Below, piece after piece: positions 1 through 7,894 of a stretch of DNA of 45,270 bases. Made by a program: the position numbers and the translations under genes. The stretch lies in the NCBI GenBank assembly GCA_028292225.1, contig JAQGMV010000113.1:1-45270 (forward strand), read 5' to 3'. The notes below the pieces were generated by a model. The model was not told the DNA's origin and made no database searches. It saw nothing but the letters and a program-made list of their open reading frames with translations. Source of the stretch: Betaproteobacteria bacterium (GTDB taxonomy: Bacteria; Pseudomonadota; Gammaproteobacteria; Burkholderiales; SG8-41). Position 1 is the first letter of the stretch; every line of letters begins with the position of its first letter.

Positions 1-458
1 GGCTTCGCTTTCGCCAGGGCGATCAGCTCCCTGATCGAGCGTGCGGGCACCTGCGGGTTGACGTTGACGATATACGGTTGCGTCGTAGCCCAGATCACAG
101 GGGCGAAATCGCGCTGCAGGTCGTAAGCCTGCCTGCCTTGCAGGGTGCTGGTGGCGGCGTGCGTCGCGGAGATTATGACGAGCGTGTAGCCGTCCGCCGC
201 GGCGCGTGCGCCGGCCTCGATGCCGATGGTGCCGCCCGCGCCGGGCCGATTGTCGACGATGAACGGCGCGCCGAGCTTTTGGTTGAGCCTTTGCGCGACG
301 ACACGCGCCAGCGAGTCGAGGCCGCCGCCGGCTACGCTCGGCACGATGACCCGCACCGGCTTCGATGGATAGCCGTCGAGCGCCTGCGCGGTACAGGGGG
401 CGACCGCGAACACGCCTGCTGCCGCGCACGCTCTCACGGCTCTGCCGCAAATGCCCAA
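1..458 (-). CDS. Bug/TctC-family tripartite tricarboxylate transporter receptor, C-terminus cut by window edge
   Basis: Periplasmic solute receptor of the Bug family, which captures small carboxylates for a tripartite tricarboxylate transporter or acts as an orphan sensor. The minus-strand translation has an N-terminal secretion signal (about residues 1-24, ending near Ala-Gln-Ala), then the hallmark YPSKPVRVIVPSVAGGG stretch, the VDNRPGAGGTIG motif and an ADGYTL motif. About 152 residues are visible of a usual 320-330; the rest lies off the left edge. I chose the TTG at 458 because an AGGAGG ribosome-binding site sits five bases upstream; an in-frame ATG at 494 would add 12 non-signal-like residues. 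It diverges from the LysR gene at 594, which probably controls it. No TctA or TctB membrane gene is in the window. Confidence 0.85.
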   Translation of the reverse strand, partial: MGICGRAVRACAAAGVFAVAPCTAQALDGYPSKPVRVIVPSVAGGGLDSLARVVAQRLNQKLGAPFIVDNRPGAGGTIGIEAGARAAADGYTLVIISATHAATSTLQGRQAYDLQRDFAPVIWATTQPYIVNVNPQVPARSIRELIALAKAK

Positions 459-519
459 TCGCTCCTCCTGTTTTTCGCCGCCGCCCGAGCCCATCGATGT
501 AGAGGCCGTGGCGGCCGCT

Positions 520-533
520 GTATGATTGCATAC
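520..533. promoter_or_regulatory. Candidate LysR operator in divergent intergenic region
   Basis: The 135-base gap between the Bug receptor and the divergent LysR gene holds a short dyad, GTATG-ATTG-CATAC, which is AT-richer than its surroundings. LysR regulators usually bind an interrupted dyad related to T-N11-A in such gaps. The assignment rests on position and symmetry only. Confidence 0.3.
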
Positions 534-593
534 CGCACGTTCAGCAACAGTCTCGATTCGCGATCACGTGAACGCAATAACCGAAGGGTCGTC

Positions 594-1526
594 ATGGCCG
601 TAAGCCGCATGCGGCAATCCGTGGAGCGGTTGCGGATCAAGCACCTGCGGCTGCTCGAGTTGCTGGTCGAAGTCGGAACGGTTCGAAAGGCCGCTGAGCA
701 CCTGAACGTTTCACAGTCGGCGGTCAGCCAGATGCTGAAGGAACTGGAGGACGCGTTCGGCGGGCCTTTATTCACGCGCACGCGCAGCGGCGTGGAGGCA
801 AACGGTCGCGTGGCGACGCTGATGAGACGGTTGCGGCCGGTTCTGGGGGAGCTCGGCGCTGCGCAGGACGAGATGCTCGCGCCTGCGCAGGCGGTCCTGC
901 GCATAGGCGCCAATCTTCAGTTCCTGACTCGCCTGCTGCCGCACGCGCTCGAGCGCCTGAGATCCACTTATCCCGATCTGCGGTTCGTCCTGAGCGAGGG
1001 GCCGACGAATGCGCTCGTCGATGCGCTGCTGGCGGGCGATATCGACTGCACGATCGGCAGACTCTCGGCGAACACGCCGCGCGCCGCGGAGCTGCGCCTG
1101 TGGCCGCTTTACGGAGGCGAGCTGTGTCTGGTTGTCGGATCGTCACATCCTCTTGCGCGACGCAAACGCCTCACACTACAGGACCTCGCGGGGGAAGCGT
1201 GGGCGCTCGGCGGCAGGACCGGCCAGGCGCGCACGATCCTCGATCAGCTTTTCGTCCGCGCTGATTTACCGCCGCCACGGCCGGTCCTCGAGTGCAGGCC
1301 GCAATTCGCCAACCTGGCGTTCGTCGCAAAAATGCAGCTCGTCACCATCGCAACACGCGATGAGGCGCTTGTGGCGCAGCAAGCCGGTACGGTACATATC
1401 CTGCCGATCGAGCTTCCTGTCGAATCCGCGCCTGTCGCGTTCATCTGCCGCAAGGCATCCGCCGGCGACGTGTGGCTCGCGCGCACGCGGGACGCACTGA
1501 GCCTTGCCGGAGGACGTATCAAATGA
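594..1526 (+). CDS. LysR-family transcriptional regulator
   Basis: A 310-residue LysR-type activator or repressor. The N-terminal winged helix-turn-helix covers about residues 15-75, with the recognition region KAAEHLNVSQSAVSQMLKEL at about 32-51. The effector-binding domain runs from about residue 95 to 305. The start is the ATG at 594, preceded by a GAAGG site; a longer open frame upstream reads only low-complexity antisense protein over the divergent gene. The stop overlaps the ATG of the enolase-superfamily gene (ATGA, 1523-1526), so the regulator and enzyme are co-transcribed. The likely targets are the divergent Bug receptor and this enzyme, with the transported or metabolised carboxylate as effector; that is inferred from gene order. 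Confidence 0.9.
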   Translation: MAVSRMRQSVERLRIKHLRLLELLVEVGTVRKAAEHLNVSQSAVSQMLKELEDAFGGPLFTRTRSGVEANGRVATLMRRLRPVLGELGAAQDEMLAPAQAVLRIGANLQFLTRLLPHALERLRSTYPDLRFVLSEGPTNALVDALLAGDIDCTIGRLSANTPRAAELRLWPLYGGELCLVVGSSHPLARRKRLTLQDLAGEAWALGGRTGQARTILDQLFVRADLPPPRPVLECRPQFANLAFVAKMQLVTIATRDEALVAQQAGTVHILPIELPVESAPVAFICRKASAGDVWLARTRDALSLAGGRIK

Positions 1527-2653
1527 CAACCGCGGATCTGCGACCTGCGCGTATCGAAGCATTCGTTCTCGATGCGCCGATCGAAAATCCGGTCACGAAC
1601 TCGTTTAGAACCCTGACCTCGCGCACCTCGCTCTTCGTGCGGGTGACGGACGAGGACGGCGCATTCGGGTGGGGCGAGATCTGGTGCAACTATCCGCCTG
1701 GCGCAGCGGGGCACCGCGCGGAGCTGCTCGAGCGTGTGGTCGCGCCGATGATCGTCGGCCGCCGGTTCGCGCATCCGCGCGAGGTGTTCGCATACCTGGA
1801 GACGGCGACGCGTGTGCCCGCCCTCCAAAGCGGGGAACCGGGGCCGTTTGCGCAGGTGGTGGCCGGCATCGACATCGCACTGTGGGACCTCGCGGCGCGG
1901 CGCGCCGGAGAGCCGCTCTGGCGCTGGCTCGGCGGTAAGCCGACGGTTCGCGTCTATGCGAGCGGACTGGGCCCCGACCGCCCCGAGCGCCTGGCGGAAA
2001 AAAAACTGGCCGAGGGTTACACCGCCGTCAAAGTGAAAGTCGGGTTCGACACCGCCACCGATGAACGGAATCTGCGCGCGCTGCGCACGGCCATGGGAGC
2101 AGGCGCAGAGATCATGGTCGACGCCAATCAGCGCTGGGGCCTCGAGGCGGCGATCGAGGCGGCGCGATGGCTGGACGGGTTCGGACTGGCCTGGATCGAG
2201 GAACCGATACCCGCGGACGAGACCGTGGAGCGCTGGCAGGCGCTCGCACGCGCGTGCGGAACGCCGCTCGCCGCCGGTGAGAATCTGCGGGGTTACGCTG
2301 CGCTCGGCGCCGCGGTCACGTCAGGTGCGCTGAAAGTCATCCAGCCGGATGCGGCCAAGTGGGGCGGTTTCAGCGGCTGTCTCGACATCATGGGCAAGGC
2401 GCGCGAAGCCGGCGTGCAGTTCTGTCCGCACTGGCTGGGCGGCGGCGTCGGGCTCGCCGCCGCGCTGCACCTGCTCGCCGCATCCGGGGCTGCCGGATGG
2501 GGGGAGGTCGACGCGAATCCCAACGAGCTGCGCACATTGTTTCTGCCGGAGGGCTTCAGCGTCCACGCGGGCCGCGTCACATTGAGCGACCAGCCCGGCC
2601 TCGGGTGTATTCCGGATCCCTCACTCATGGCGCGCTTTCGCGTCAGGCGATGA
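1523..2653 (+). CDS. Mandelate racemase/muconate lactonizing enzyme family protein (enolase superfamily)
   Basis: A 376-residue enolase-superfamily enzyme that should abstract a proton alpha to a carboxylate. The N-terminal capping domain covers about residues 1-130 and the (beta/alpha)7-beta barrel the rest. Visible catalytic residues are the K170-x-K172 pair (VKVKVG), metal ligands D200 (VDAN), E226 (WIEEP) and E253 (AGENL), and an Asp-His dyad formed by D276 (IQPD) and H303 (CPHW). The KxK plus Asp-His dyad places it in the mandelate racemase subgroup, which includes many acid-sugar dehydratases. The ATG overlaps the LysR stop. The substrate cannot be told from sequence; the neighbouring Bug receptor suggests a hydroxy-acid or sugar acid brought in by that receptor. 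Confidence 0.88.
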   Translation: MTTADLRPARIEAFVLDAPIENPVTNSFRTLTSRTSLFVRVTDEDGAFGWGEIWCNYPPGAAGHRAELLERVVAPMIVGRRFAHPREVFAYLETATRVPALQSGEPGPFAQVVAGIDIALWDLAARRAGEPLWRWLGGKPTVRVYASGLGPDRPERLAEKKLAEGYTAVKVKVGFDTATDERNLRALRTAMGAGAEIMVDANQRWGLEAAIEAARWLDGFGLAWIEEPIPADETVERWQALARACGTPLAAGENLRGYAALGAAVTSGALKVIQPDAAKWGGFSGCLDIMGKAREAGVQFCPHWLGGGVGLAAALHLLAASGAAGWGEVDANPNELRTLFLPEGFSVHAGRVTLSDQPGLGCIPDPSLMARFRVRR

Positions 2654-2681
2654 CCGCATCGCGGCGAAAGGGCAGTAGCGC

Positions 2682-3506
2682 GTGATCGCCCACCTGGTAG
2701 ACGGGACCTACGAGCTGTTCCGGCACTTCTACGGCCTGCGCCGCTTCAACAAAGGGGAAGACCGGCCTTACGGCGCGGTGATCGGCGTGCTGCAGACCGT
2801 GCTCCAGATGATCGAGTCCGGAGCGACTCACGTCGGCGTTGCGACCGATCACGTCATCGAATCGTTTCGCAACCGCATGTGGGCGGGATACAAGACGGGC
2901 GTCGGCATCGAGCCGGCGCTGCTCGCGCAATTCCATCCGCTCGAAGACGCGCTCGCGGCGATGGGCGTCGTGGTGTGGCCGATGATCGAGCTCGAAGCCG
3001 ACGACGCGCTTGCCTCCGCCGCACGGATCGCGTCCGAAGACGAGCGCGTGGAGATCGTCGGCATCTGGGCGCCGGACAAGGATCTGGCGCAGTGCGTTCG
3101 CGGCGAGCGCGTGGTGCAGATGGATCGCAGGGGGAAGAAGGTTCGCGATGCGCAAGGCGTTCGCCAGAAATTCGGCGTCGAGCCCATTCTGATTCCGGAT
3201 TTCCTCGCGCTCGTGGGCGACGCTGCCGACGGATACCCGGGCATCGCGGGGATCGGCGCGGTGACCGCCGCACGGCTTTTGAACCGGCACGGCGCGATCG
3301 AAAATTTTCCGCCGCAGGTGTTGGGGGAGCGCCGCGAGCTCGCGCTCCTGTTCAAGGACCTCGCAACCCTCAGGACCGATGCTCCATTGTTCCGGAACGT
3401 CGACGAGCTTCAGTGGCATGGCCCTACGAGCGCATTCGCCTCGTGGGCGGACAAGATGGGAGCGCCCCGGTTGCTCGAGCGCGCGCTCAAGGCGCAACCG
3501 CTTTAG
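2682..3506 (+). CDS. 5'-3' exonuclease / flap endonuclease-like protein (PIN domain plus H3TH)
   Basis: A 274-residue stand-alone protein of the FEN/5'-3' exonuclease family, related to the N-terminal nuclease domain of DNA polymerase I. It cuts 5' flaps or degrades DNA from 5' ends with divalent metals. Acidic positions typical of the PIN-like active site are visible near the N-terminus (HLVDGTYELF), in the ELEADDALA stretch (about residues 107-115) and in WAPDKDL. A helix-three-turn-helix DNA-binding segment follows (LVGDAADGYPGIAGIGA, about residues 177-193). The start is GTG at 2682, 28 bases after the enolase gene, with only a weak upstream AAAGGG. Its role next to catabolic genes is unclear; it may simply be transcribed with them. 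Confidence 0.8.
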   Translation: MIAHLVDGTYELFRHFYGLRRFNKGEDRPYGAVIGVLQTVLQMIESGATHVGVATDHVIESFRNRMWAGYKTGVGIEPALLAQFHPLEDALAAMGVVVWPMIELEADDALASAARIASEDERVEIVGIWAPDKDLAQCVRGERVVQMDRRGKKVRDAQGVRQKFGVEPILIPDFLALVGDAADGYPGIAGIGAVTAARLLNRHGAIENFPPQVLGERRELALLFKDLATLRTDAPLFRNVDELQWHGPTSAFASWADKMGAPRLLERALKAQPL

Positions 3507-3594
3507 CGCGCATGCTTACAGCGCGAATCCGGCGCTACTGTCTGACAGAGCGGCAGGAGCATCAGAGCGGAGCTCGTTAATTGGTGGAGATCGA

Positions 3595-4275
3595 ATGCGT
3601 ATCCTCATTGTCGAAGACGACGCCATACTGTCCGACGGACTCGCGCATGCGTTGCGCAGCCGCGGTTATGCCGTCGATTGCATGGCGAACGGAATCGACG
3701 CCGACTGGGCGCTCGCTACCGAACAGTATGATCTCGTGGTGCTCGATATCGAGCTTCCGCTCATCGACGGCTTCGAAGTCCTGCGGCGGCTGCGCAAACG
3801 CAAGGCTACGGTTGCGGTGCTCGTGCTCACCGCGCGCGACTCGGTCCACGACCGCATACATGGGCTCGACATCGGCGCCGACGACTATCTCACCAAACCG
3901 TTCGAGGTGGGCGAGCTCGAGGCTCGCATACGTGCGCTGGTGCGCCGGGCGAGCGGCATGGCCGACAACGAGATCGCGATCGGCCGCCTCGTGCTCGACC
4001 TCAAGGGCAGGCGCGCTCTTGTGGACGGGGCCTGCGTCGAGCTTTCCGCTCGCGAGCTCGCTGTGCTCGAGATTCTCGCGTCGCGTGCGGGGCGCGTGGT
4101 TGCAAAGGACGCGCTGATGCACAGCCTTTACCAGTGGGATGAGGACGTGAGTCCCAATGCGATCGAGATCTACGTCCACCGGCTGCGAAAAAAGCTCGGC
4201 GAGTCGGGCATCAACATCCGGACCATTCGCGGATTGGGGTATCTGCTGGAACGTCCCAGTGCGGCAGGTTGTTGA
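3595..4275 (+). CDS. OmpR/PhoB-type response regulator (TctD/QseB-like)
   Basis: A 226-residue two-component response regulator. The receiver domain (about residues 1-118) has the acidic pocket VEDD (6-9), phospho-acceptor D51 (VLDIELP) and the conserved lysine in LTKPFEVGEL. The C-terminal winged-helix DNA-binding domain (about 128-222) ends in the typical NAIEIYVHRLRKKLG and IRTIRGLGYLL segments. The start ATG at 3595 follows a GGTGGAGA site. The stop overlaps the kinase start (TGATG, 4273-4277), so the two are translationally coupled. It resembles TctD, which controls tricarboxylate transport genes; assignment to that pathway is inference from family resemblance and from the Bug-rich context. 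Confidence 0.92.
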   Translation: MRILIVEDDAILSDGLAHALRSRGYAVDCMANGIDADWALATEQYDLVVLDIELPLIDGFEVLRRLRKRKATVAVLVLTARDSVHDRIHGLDIGADDYLTKPFEVGELEARIRALVRRASGMADNEIAIGRLVLDLKGRRALVDGACVELSARELAVLEILASRAGRVVAKDALMHSLYQWDEDVSPNAIEIYVHRLRKKLGESGINIRTIRGLGYLLERPSAAGC

Positions 4276-5729
4276 TGAAAGCTGCCGCAAAACGCCGGCA
4301 TCCGACGCTTCGAGGCCAACTCCTGTGGCGCCTCCTGCCGCCGGTGCTGATCGTCGTGGTCGTCAGCGCGTTCGCCGCATATACGCTGGCGCTGCGTTTC
4401 GCCACGGAAGCGTATGACACTGCGCTCTTCGATTCGGCACGCGCGCTCGCCCAGCAGATCCAGCCCGGGCTCAATGGTTCGCCGGTGCTGAACCTGCCCC
4501 AGGCCGCACAGGAGATGCTCGTTTCCGACCCGTACGACCGCATTTTCTATGCAGTCGTCGCGGCCAATGGCGCGCAAGTCGCGGGTAACGCGGTAGTGCC
4601 GGCGCCTGCCGTACCGCCGTCGCCCACGCACCCCGTGCTCTTCTACGATGCGCGTATCGGCGGGGAAAGCGTGCGCGTCGGAGCCTATGGATTGTTCGCG
4701 ACCCCGAGCGTGCCGACTGCGACAGTTCTGTTCGCCGAAACCATGGTCAAGCGGATGCGGCTCTCCAATCGCCTCCTCTTTACCCTGCTGCTGCCGCTGA
4801 TCGTCGTGACGGCCCTCGTCACCGCACTCGTCTGGTACGGCGTGCGTCGCGGCCTCACTCCGCTCAACCAGCTCGCCTCCGCGCTCTCGCAGCGCGGCTG
4901 GGGAGACCTGCGAAGCGTCGGCAACGAGCGCGTGCCGGATGAAGTGCTCCCGCTGATCGACTCGATCGACAGTCTCATGACCCGGCTCGGCGCTGCGCAC
5001 GACGCTCAGCAACGGTTCATCTCCGAGGCTGCGCATCAGTTGCGAACGCCGCTCGCGGGGCTCGCCGCGCAGATCGACCGGGCGCTACGCGCGAGCGACA
5101 TCAACGCCATCAAGCCCGCCCTCGAACAGGTCCAGTCCTCGTCGCGGCGGGTGACGCGGCTCGTCAACCAGCTCCTGACTCTCGCCAAAGCCGAGCCGGG
5201 GAGCGATCCGCAGCGCGACCTCGGGCCTCTCGACCTGTCGAAGCTCGTGCAGCAGACGTGCAGGGACTGGGTGCCCGAAGCCCTGGCAAAGGACGTCGAT
5301 CTGGGCTTCGCCGGCGACAGCGCCCCGCTGATCGTGGTGGGGCACGAGGTGTTGCTCGCCGAGATGCTGAACAATCTCATCGACAACGCCTTGCGCTATG
5401 CCGCGTCTCCGGGCGGCTCGATCACCGTCAGGCTGCGCCGCGAGCCGCAACCCGAAATCGCTGTCGAGGACGACGGCCCCGGTATTCCGGAAGCCGAGCG
5501 CACGCGCATTTTCGAGCGATTCCACCGGCTCCCCGGAAGCGCGGCCGGCGGCTGCGGGCTCGGTCTCGCCATCGTGCGCGAGATCGCGCTGCTGCACGGT
5601 GCCAGCGTGCTCGTCGAGCCCGGCGCCGCCGGCAGCGGCTCGGTCTTTCGTATGCGCTTCGCCGCTGTTCAGTCCAACGAGCGCGTGCCCGCGTCTGCGC
5701 GCAAGACTGCCGTGGTCGAATCGGCCTGA
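4275..5729 (+). CDS. Sensor histidine kinase (TctE/QseC-like)
   Basis: A 484-residue membrane sensor kinase and partner of the preceding regulator. Membrane segments lie at about residues 20-42 and 166-188, flanking a periplasmic sensor region of about 120 residues. The dimerisation/phospho-acceptor helix carries H254 in ISEAAHQLRTPLAGL. The ATPase domain shows the N-box (NNLIDNALRY, about 366-375), G1 box (EDDGPGIP, 398-405) and G2 box (GCGLGLAIV, 426-434). It begins one base before the regulator's stop ends and is followed by a strong terminator, so the pair forms a closed two-gene unit. The signal is probably an extracytoplasmic organic acid, by analogy with TctE. Confidence 0.92.
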   Translation: MKAAAKRRHPTLRGQLLWRLLPPVLIVVVVSAFAAYTLALRFATEAYDTALFDSARALAQQIQPGLNGSPVLNLPQAAQEMLVSDPYDRIFYAVVAANGAQVAGNAVVPAPAVPPSPTHPVLFYDARIGGESVRVGAYGLFATPSVPTATVLFAETMVKRMRLSNRLLFTLLLPLIVVTALVTALVWYGVRRGLTPLNQLASALSQRGWGDLRSVGNERVPDEVLPLIDSIDSLMTRLGAAHDAQQRFISEAAHQLRTPLAGLAAQIDRALRASDINAIKPALEQVQSSSRRVTRLVNQLLTLAKAEPGSDPQRDLGPLDLSKLVQQTCRDWVPEALAKDVDLGFAGDSAPLIVVGHEVLLAEMLNNLIDNALRYAASPGGSITVRLRREPQPEIAVEDDGPGIPEAERTRIFERFHRLPGSAAGGCGLGLAIVREIALLHGASVLVEPGAAGSGSVFRMRFAAVQSNERVPASARKTAVVESA

Positions 5730-5827
5730 GTACGAAAGGTTGTAGAAAGGTGGAGCCCGCATAAACTCGACATCGACACTTCGGACGTTTGCCCGAGTCG
5801 CACCCGTACGACGACGCCCGAACGACT

Positions 5828-5851
5828 ACCCGGCCGCGGCCGGGTTTTTTT
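5828..5851 (+). terminator. Rho-independent terminator after the two-component system
   Basis: A perfect GC-rich dyad, ACCCGGCC/GGCCGGGT, is followed directly by seven T residues. It ends the two-component operon and separates it from the secretion operon that starts at 5972. Confidence 0.9.
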
Positions 5852-5971
5852 AGAGCAACGCTCCGATAGCCACCCCCGGTGGCGGATCGGAGTAAAAAGG
5901 CCTGTACAAGAGCCGCGAGAACGCGCAGAGGAGCCCTACCTGGAACGCAACAAGCTGGCCGGGATGATGCG

Positions 5972-6406
5972 ATGCTGACATCACGCCCGCTGCACACCGG
6001 TTTTACCTTGCTCGAAGTGATGGTGGTGGTCGTGATCATCGGCATACTCGCCGCGCTGGTCGTTCCCAAAATCATCAGCCGCCCTGACGAAGCCCGCGTG
6101 ATCGCGGCAAAGCAGGACATCGCGAGCCTCATGCAGTCGCTCAGGCTGTATCGCCTCGATAACCAGCGTTATCCCACGACCGAGCAGGGGCTGGAGGCGC
6201 TCGTCACCAAACCTGCGAGCCTTCCGCTTCCACGCAACTGGAAAAATGGCGGCTACCTCGAAAGGCTCCCCAAAGATCCGTGGGGTAATCCGTATCAGTA
6301 TCTGAATCCCGGCACCCATGGGGAGATCGACGTGTTCAGCTTCGGCGCAGACGGGACGCCGGGCGGCGAAGGCAATGACTCCGATATCGGCTCGTGGAAT
6401 CTTTAG
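5972..6406 (+). CDS. gspG: Type II secretion system major pseudopilin GspG
   Basis: The 144-residue major pseudopilin, which forms the helical periplasmic fibre that pushes substrates through the secretin. A 10-residue leader ends in Gly before the processing site (HTG/FTLLEV), and Glu5 of the mature protein is present. The hydrophobic helix follows, then the conserved segments YRLDNQRYPTTEQGLEAL and LPKDPWGNPYQYL, and a C-terminal Asp-rich loop (residues about 125-140) matching the calcium site of GspG. I start at the ATG at 5972, which gives the short leader; no strong ribosome-binding site is seen. First gene of the gspGHIJKLMNCDEF operon. Prepilin peptidase (GspO/PilD), needed for its cleavage, is not in this window. 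Confidence 0.95.
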   Translation: MLTSRPLHTGFTLLEVMVVVVIIGILAALVVPKIISRPDEARVIAAKQDIASLMQSLRLYRLDNQRYPTTEQGLEALVTKPASLPLPRNWKNGGYLERLPKDPWGNPYQYLNPGTHGEIDVFSFGADGTPGGEGNDSDIGSWNL

Positions 6407-6424
6407 CGCCTCCCGACTCGGAGC

Positions 6425-6937
6425 ATGGTTCAATCTTTTCACAGCCGCGCCTATACGCTCATCGAAATGCTCGTTGTGCTGGTGATCGCAGGCTTGTTCG
6501 TCGCACTCGTCAGCACGATCGCGCATCCCGATGAAAAAGGTCTGCTTCGCATCGAAGCGCAAAGGCTCGCGCAGCTCTTCGACGTGGCCGCCACCGAATC
6601 CCGACTCACCGGAAAAACCATCGGATGGACGGCCGATGCATCCGGCTACCGTTTCTGGCGCCTGCGCGAGGTATCGGGCTGGACGCCGATCGGCGAGGGC
6701 GAAACACTGCGTGCGCGCGCGCTTCCGGACGGAATGACGATTTCCGCCCTGCGGGTAGAGAATGTGCCGACTCAGGCGGGCGTGCGGCTCGAGTTCGCCG
6801 CTTACGGTCCGGCGCTTTCGTTTGTCGTGCAGATGGCGATGGGGACAGAGCGTTCCGCAGTCGTCGGCTCCCCGTCGGGAGAGGTGCGGGTGGCGGTCAG
6901 CGAAGGGGGCATCGGTGTCGAAACGGCGCAGCGATAG
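6425..6937 (+). CDS. gspH: Type II secretion minor pseudopilin, GspH-like
   Basis: A 170-residue minor pseudopilin, placed between gspG and gspI as GspH usually is. The leader is followed by YTLIEMLVVLVIAGLFVALV, with Glu at mature position 5. Unusually the residue before the predicted cleavage site is Ala (SRA/YTLIE) rather than Gly. The remainder is a predicted beta-rich globular domain with little recognisable identity, as is normal for GspH. The 3' end overlaps the predicted GTG start of gspI by 23 bases. Minor pseudopilins form the tip or initiation complex of the pseudopilus. Confidence 0.85.
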   Translation: MVQSFHSRAYTLIEMLVVLVIAGLFVALVSTIAHPDEKGLLRIEAQRLAQLFDVAATESRLTGKTIGWTADASGYRFWRLREVSGWTPIGEGETLRARALPDGMTISALRVENVPTQAGVRLEFAAYGPALSFVVQMAMGTERSAVVGSPSGEVRVAVSEGGIGVETAQR

Positions 6938-7307
6938 GCGCACGGGCTTCACGCTGGTCGAGGTGCTCGTCGCGCTCGCCATCATATCGATCGCACTGCT
7001 TGCCGCGTTGCGCGCCGCCGGTCAGGGGACCAACAGCGTCGATAACCTGCGCTCGCGTTTACTTGCAGGGTGGGTCGCGGAAAACAGGCTTGCCGAGCAT
7101 CGCAGCCGCGGGGACTGGATCGCGCTGGGGATACAGCGCGGCAGCGCGCGGCAGGCCGGACTCGAGTTCACATGGCGCGAAGAGGTGACTGCGACGCCCA
7201 GCCCCTCATTCCGCCGGATCGACGTGTTCGTGTCCCCGGCACCGGACGCGTCGAGCTCGGCGGCTCGTCTGACCGGATTTCTCACGGCGCCTGAAGGGCT
7301 CAGGTGA
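6915..7307 (+). CDS. gspI: Type II secretion minor pseudopilin GspI
   Basis: A 130-residue minor pseudopilin. The GTG at 6915 is preceded by GAAGGGGG and yields an 11-residue basic leader ending in Gly before FTLVEVLVALAIISIALLA, with Glu5 present. The globular part contains the WVAENRLAE segment and a LEFTWREEV strand typical of GspI. It starts inside the end of gspH, and its stop overlaps the GTG of gspJ (GTGA, 7304-7307). GspI, J and K form the tip complex with GspH. Confidence 0.9.
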   Translation: MSKRRSDRRTGFTLVEVLVALAIISIALLAALRAAGQGTNSVDNLRSRLLAGWVAENRLAEHRSRGDWIALGIQRGSARQAGLEFTWREEVTATPSPSFRRIDVFVSPAPDASSSAARLTGFLTAPEGLR

Positions 7308-7894
7308 GCATGCACCGATCGGCCGGATCGCGCGGCTTTACCCTGCTCGAAGTCCTCACTGCGCTCTTCATACTGTCGCTGCTCGCTCTGCTGTCCTATC
7401 GCGCGCTCGGCGCGGTGCTCGACACGCGCGAACGGGTACAGACGGAGACGCAGAAGTGGCGAAGGGTCGCTTCGTTCTTCACGCGATTCGAGCGTGACGT
7501 GCAACTCGCGGCGCCGCGACCCGCACGCGGCGCGGACGAGACTCTTCCTGCATGGAGGGGGAAAGTCGATGCGTCCGGTGGAAGCGTGGAATTCAGCCGC
7601 TTCGCGTCTGCTGCAGGAACCGACATCGCCCGGCGTCTTGCCTACACGCTGAACGACAGGCAGGAGATCGAGCTGTGGCTGTGGCCCGCGCTCGACGTCG
7701 CGCCGGGAATCGTTCCTGCGCGCTATCCGGTACTTCCCGGCGTTACGCGACTCGAACTGCAGTACCTCGATTCCGAGCTCAAGTGGGTCGGCACGTGGCC
7801 CGCCGCCGCGCCAGACCTGCCGGTGCCGCGCGCCGTGCAGGTGCGTATCGTTCTCGCCTCGGGCGAAGAAATCGTGCGTGTTTTCGCGCTGTGA
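7304..7894 (+). CDS. gspJ: Type II secretion minor pseudopilin GspJ
   Basis: A 196-residue minor pseudopilin. The leader ends in Gly at the SRG/FTLLEVLTAL site, with Glu5 present. Conserved GspJ features include the FERDVQLAAPRP segment, a central GSVEFSRFAS strand and the ELQYLDSELKWVGTWP region near residues 145-162. The start is GTG at 7304, overlapping the gspI stop; its own stop overlaps a GTG that is the likely gspK start. Part of the pseudopilus tip. Confidence 0.92.
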   Translation: MSMHRSAGSRGFTLLEVLTALFILSLLALLSYRALGAVLDTRERVQTETQKWRRVASFFTRFERDVQLAAPRPARGADETLPAWRGKVDASGGSVEFSRFASAAGTDIARRLAYTLNDRQEIELWLWPALDVAPGIVPARYPVLPGVTRLELQYLDSELKWVGTWPAAAPDLPVPRAVQVRIVLASGEEIVRVFAL

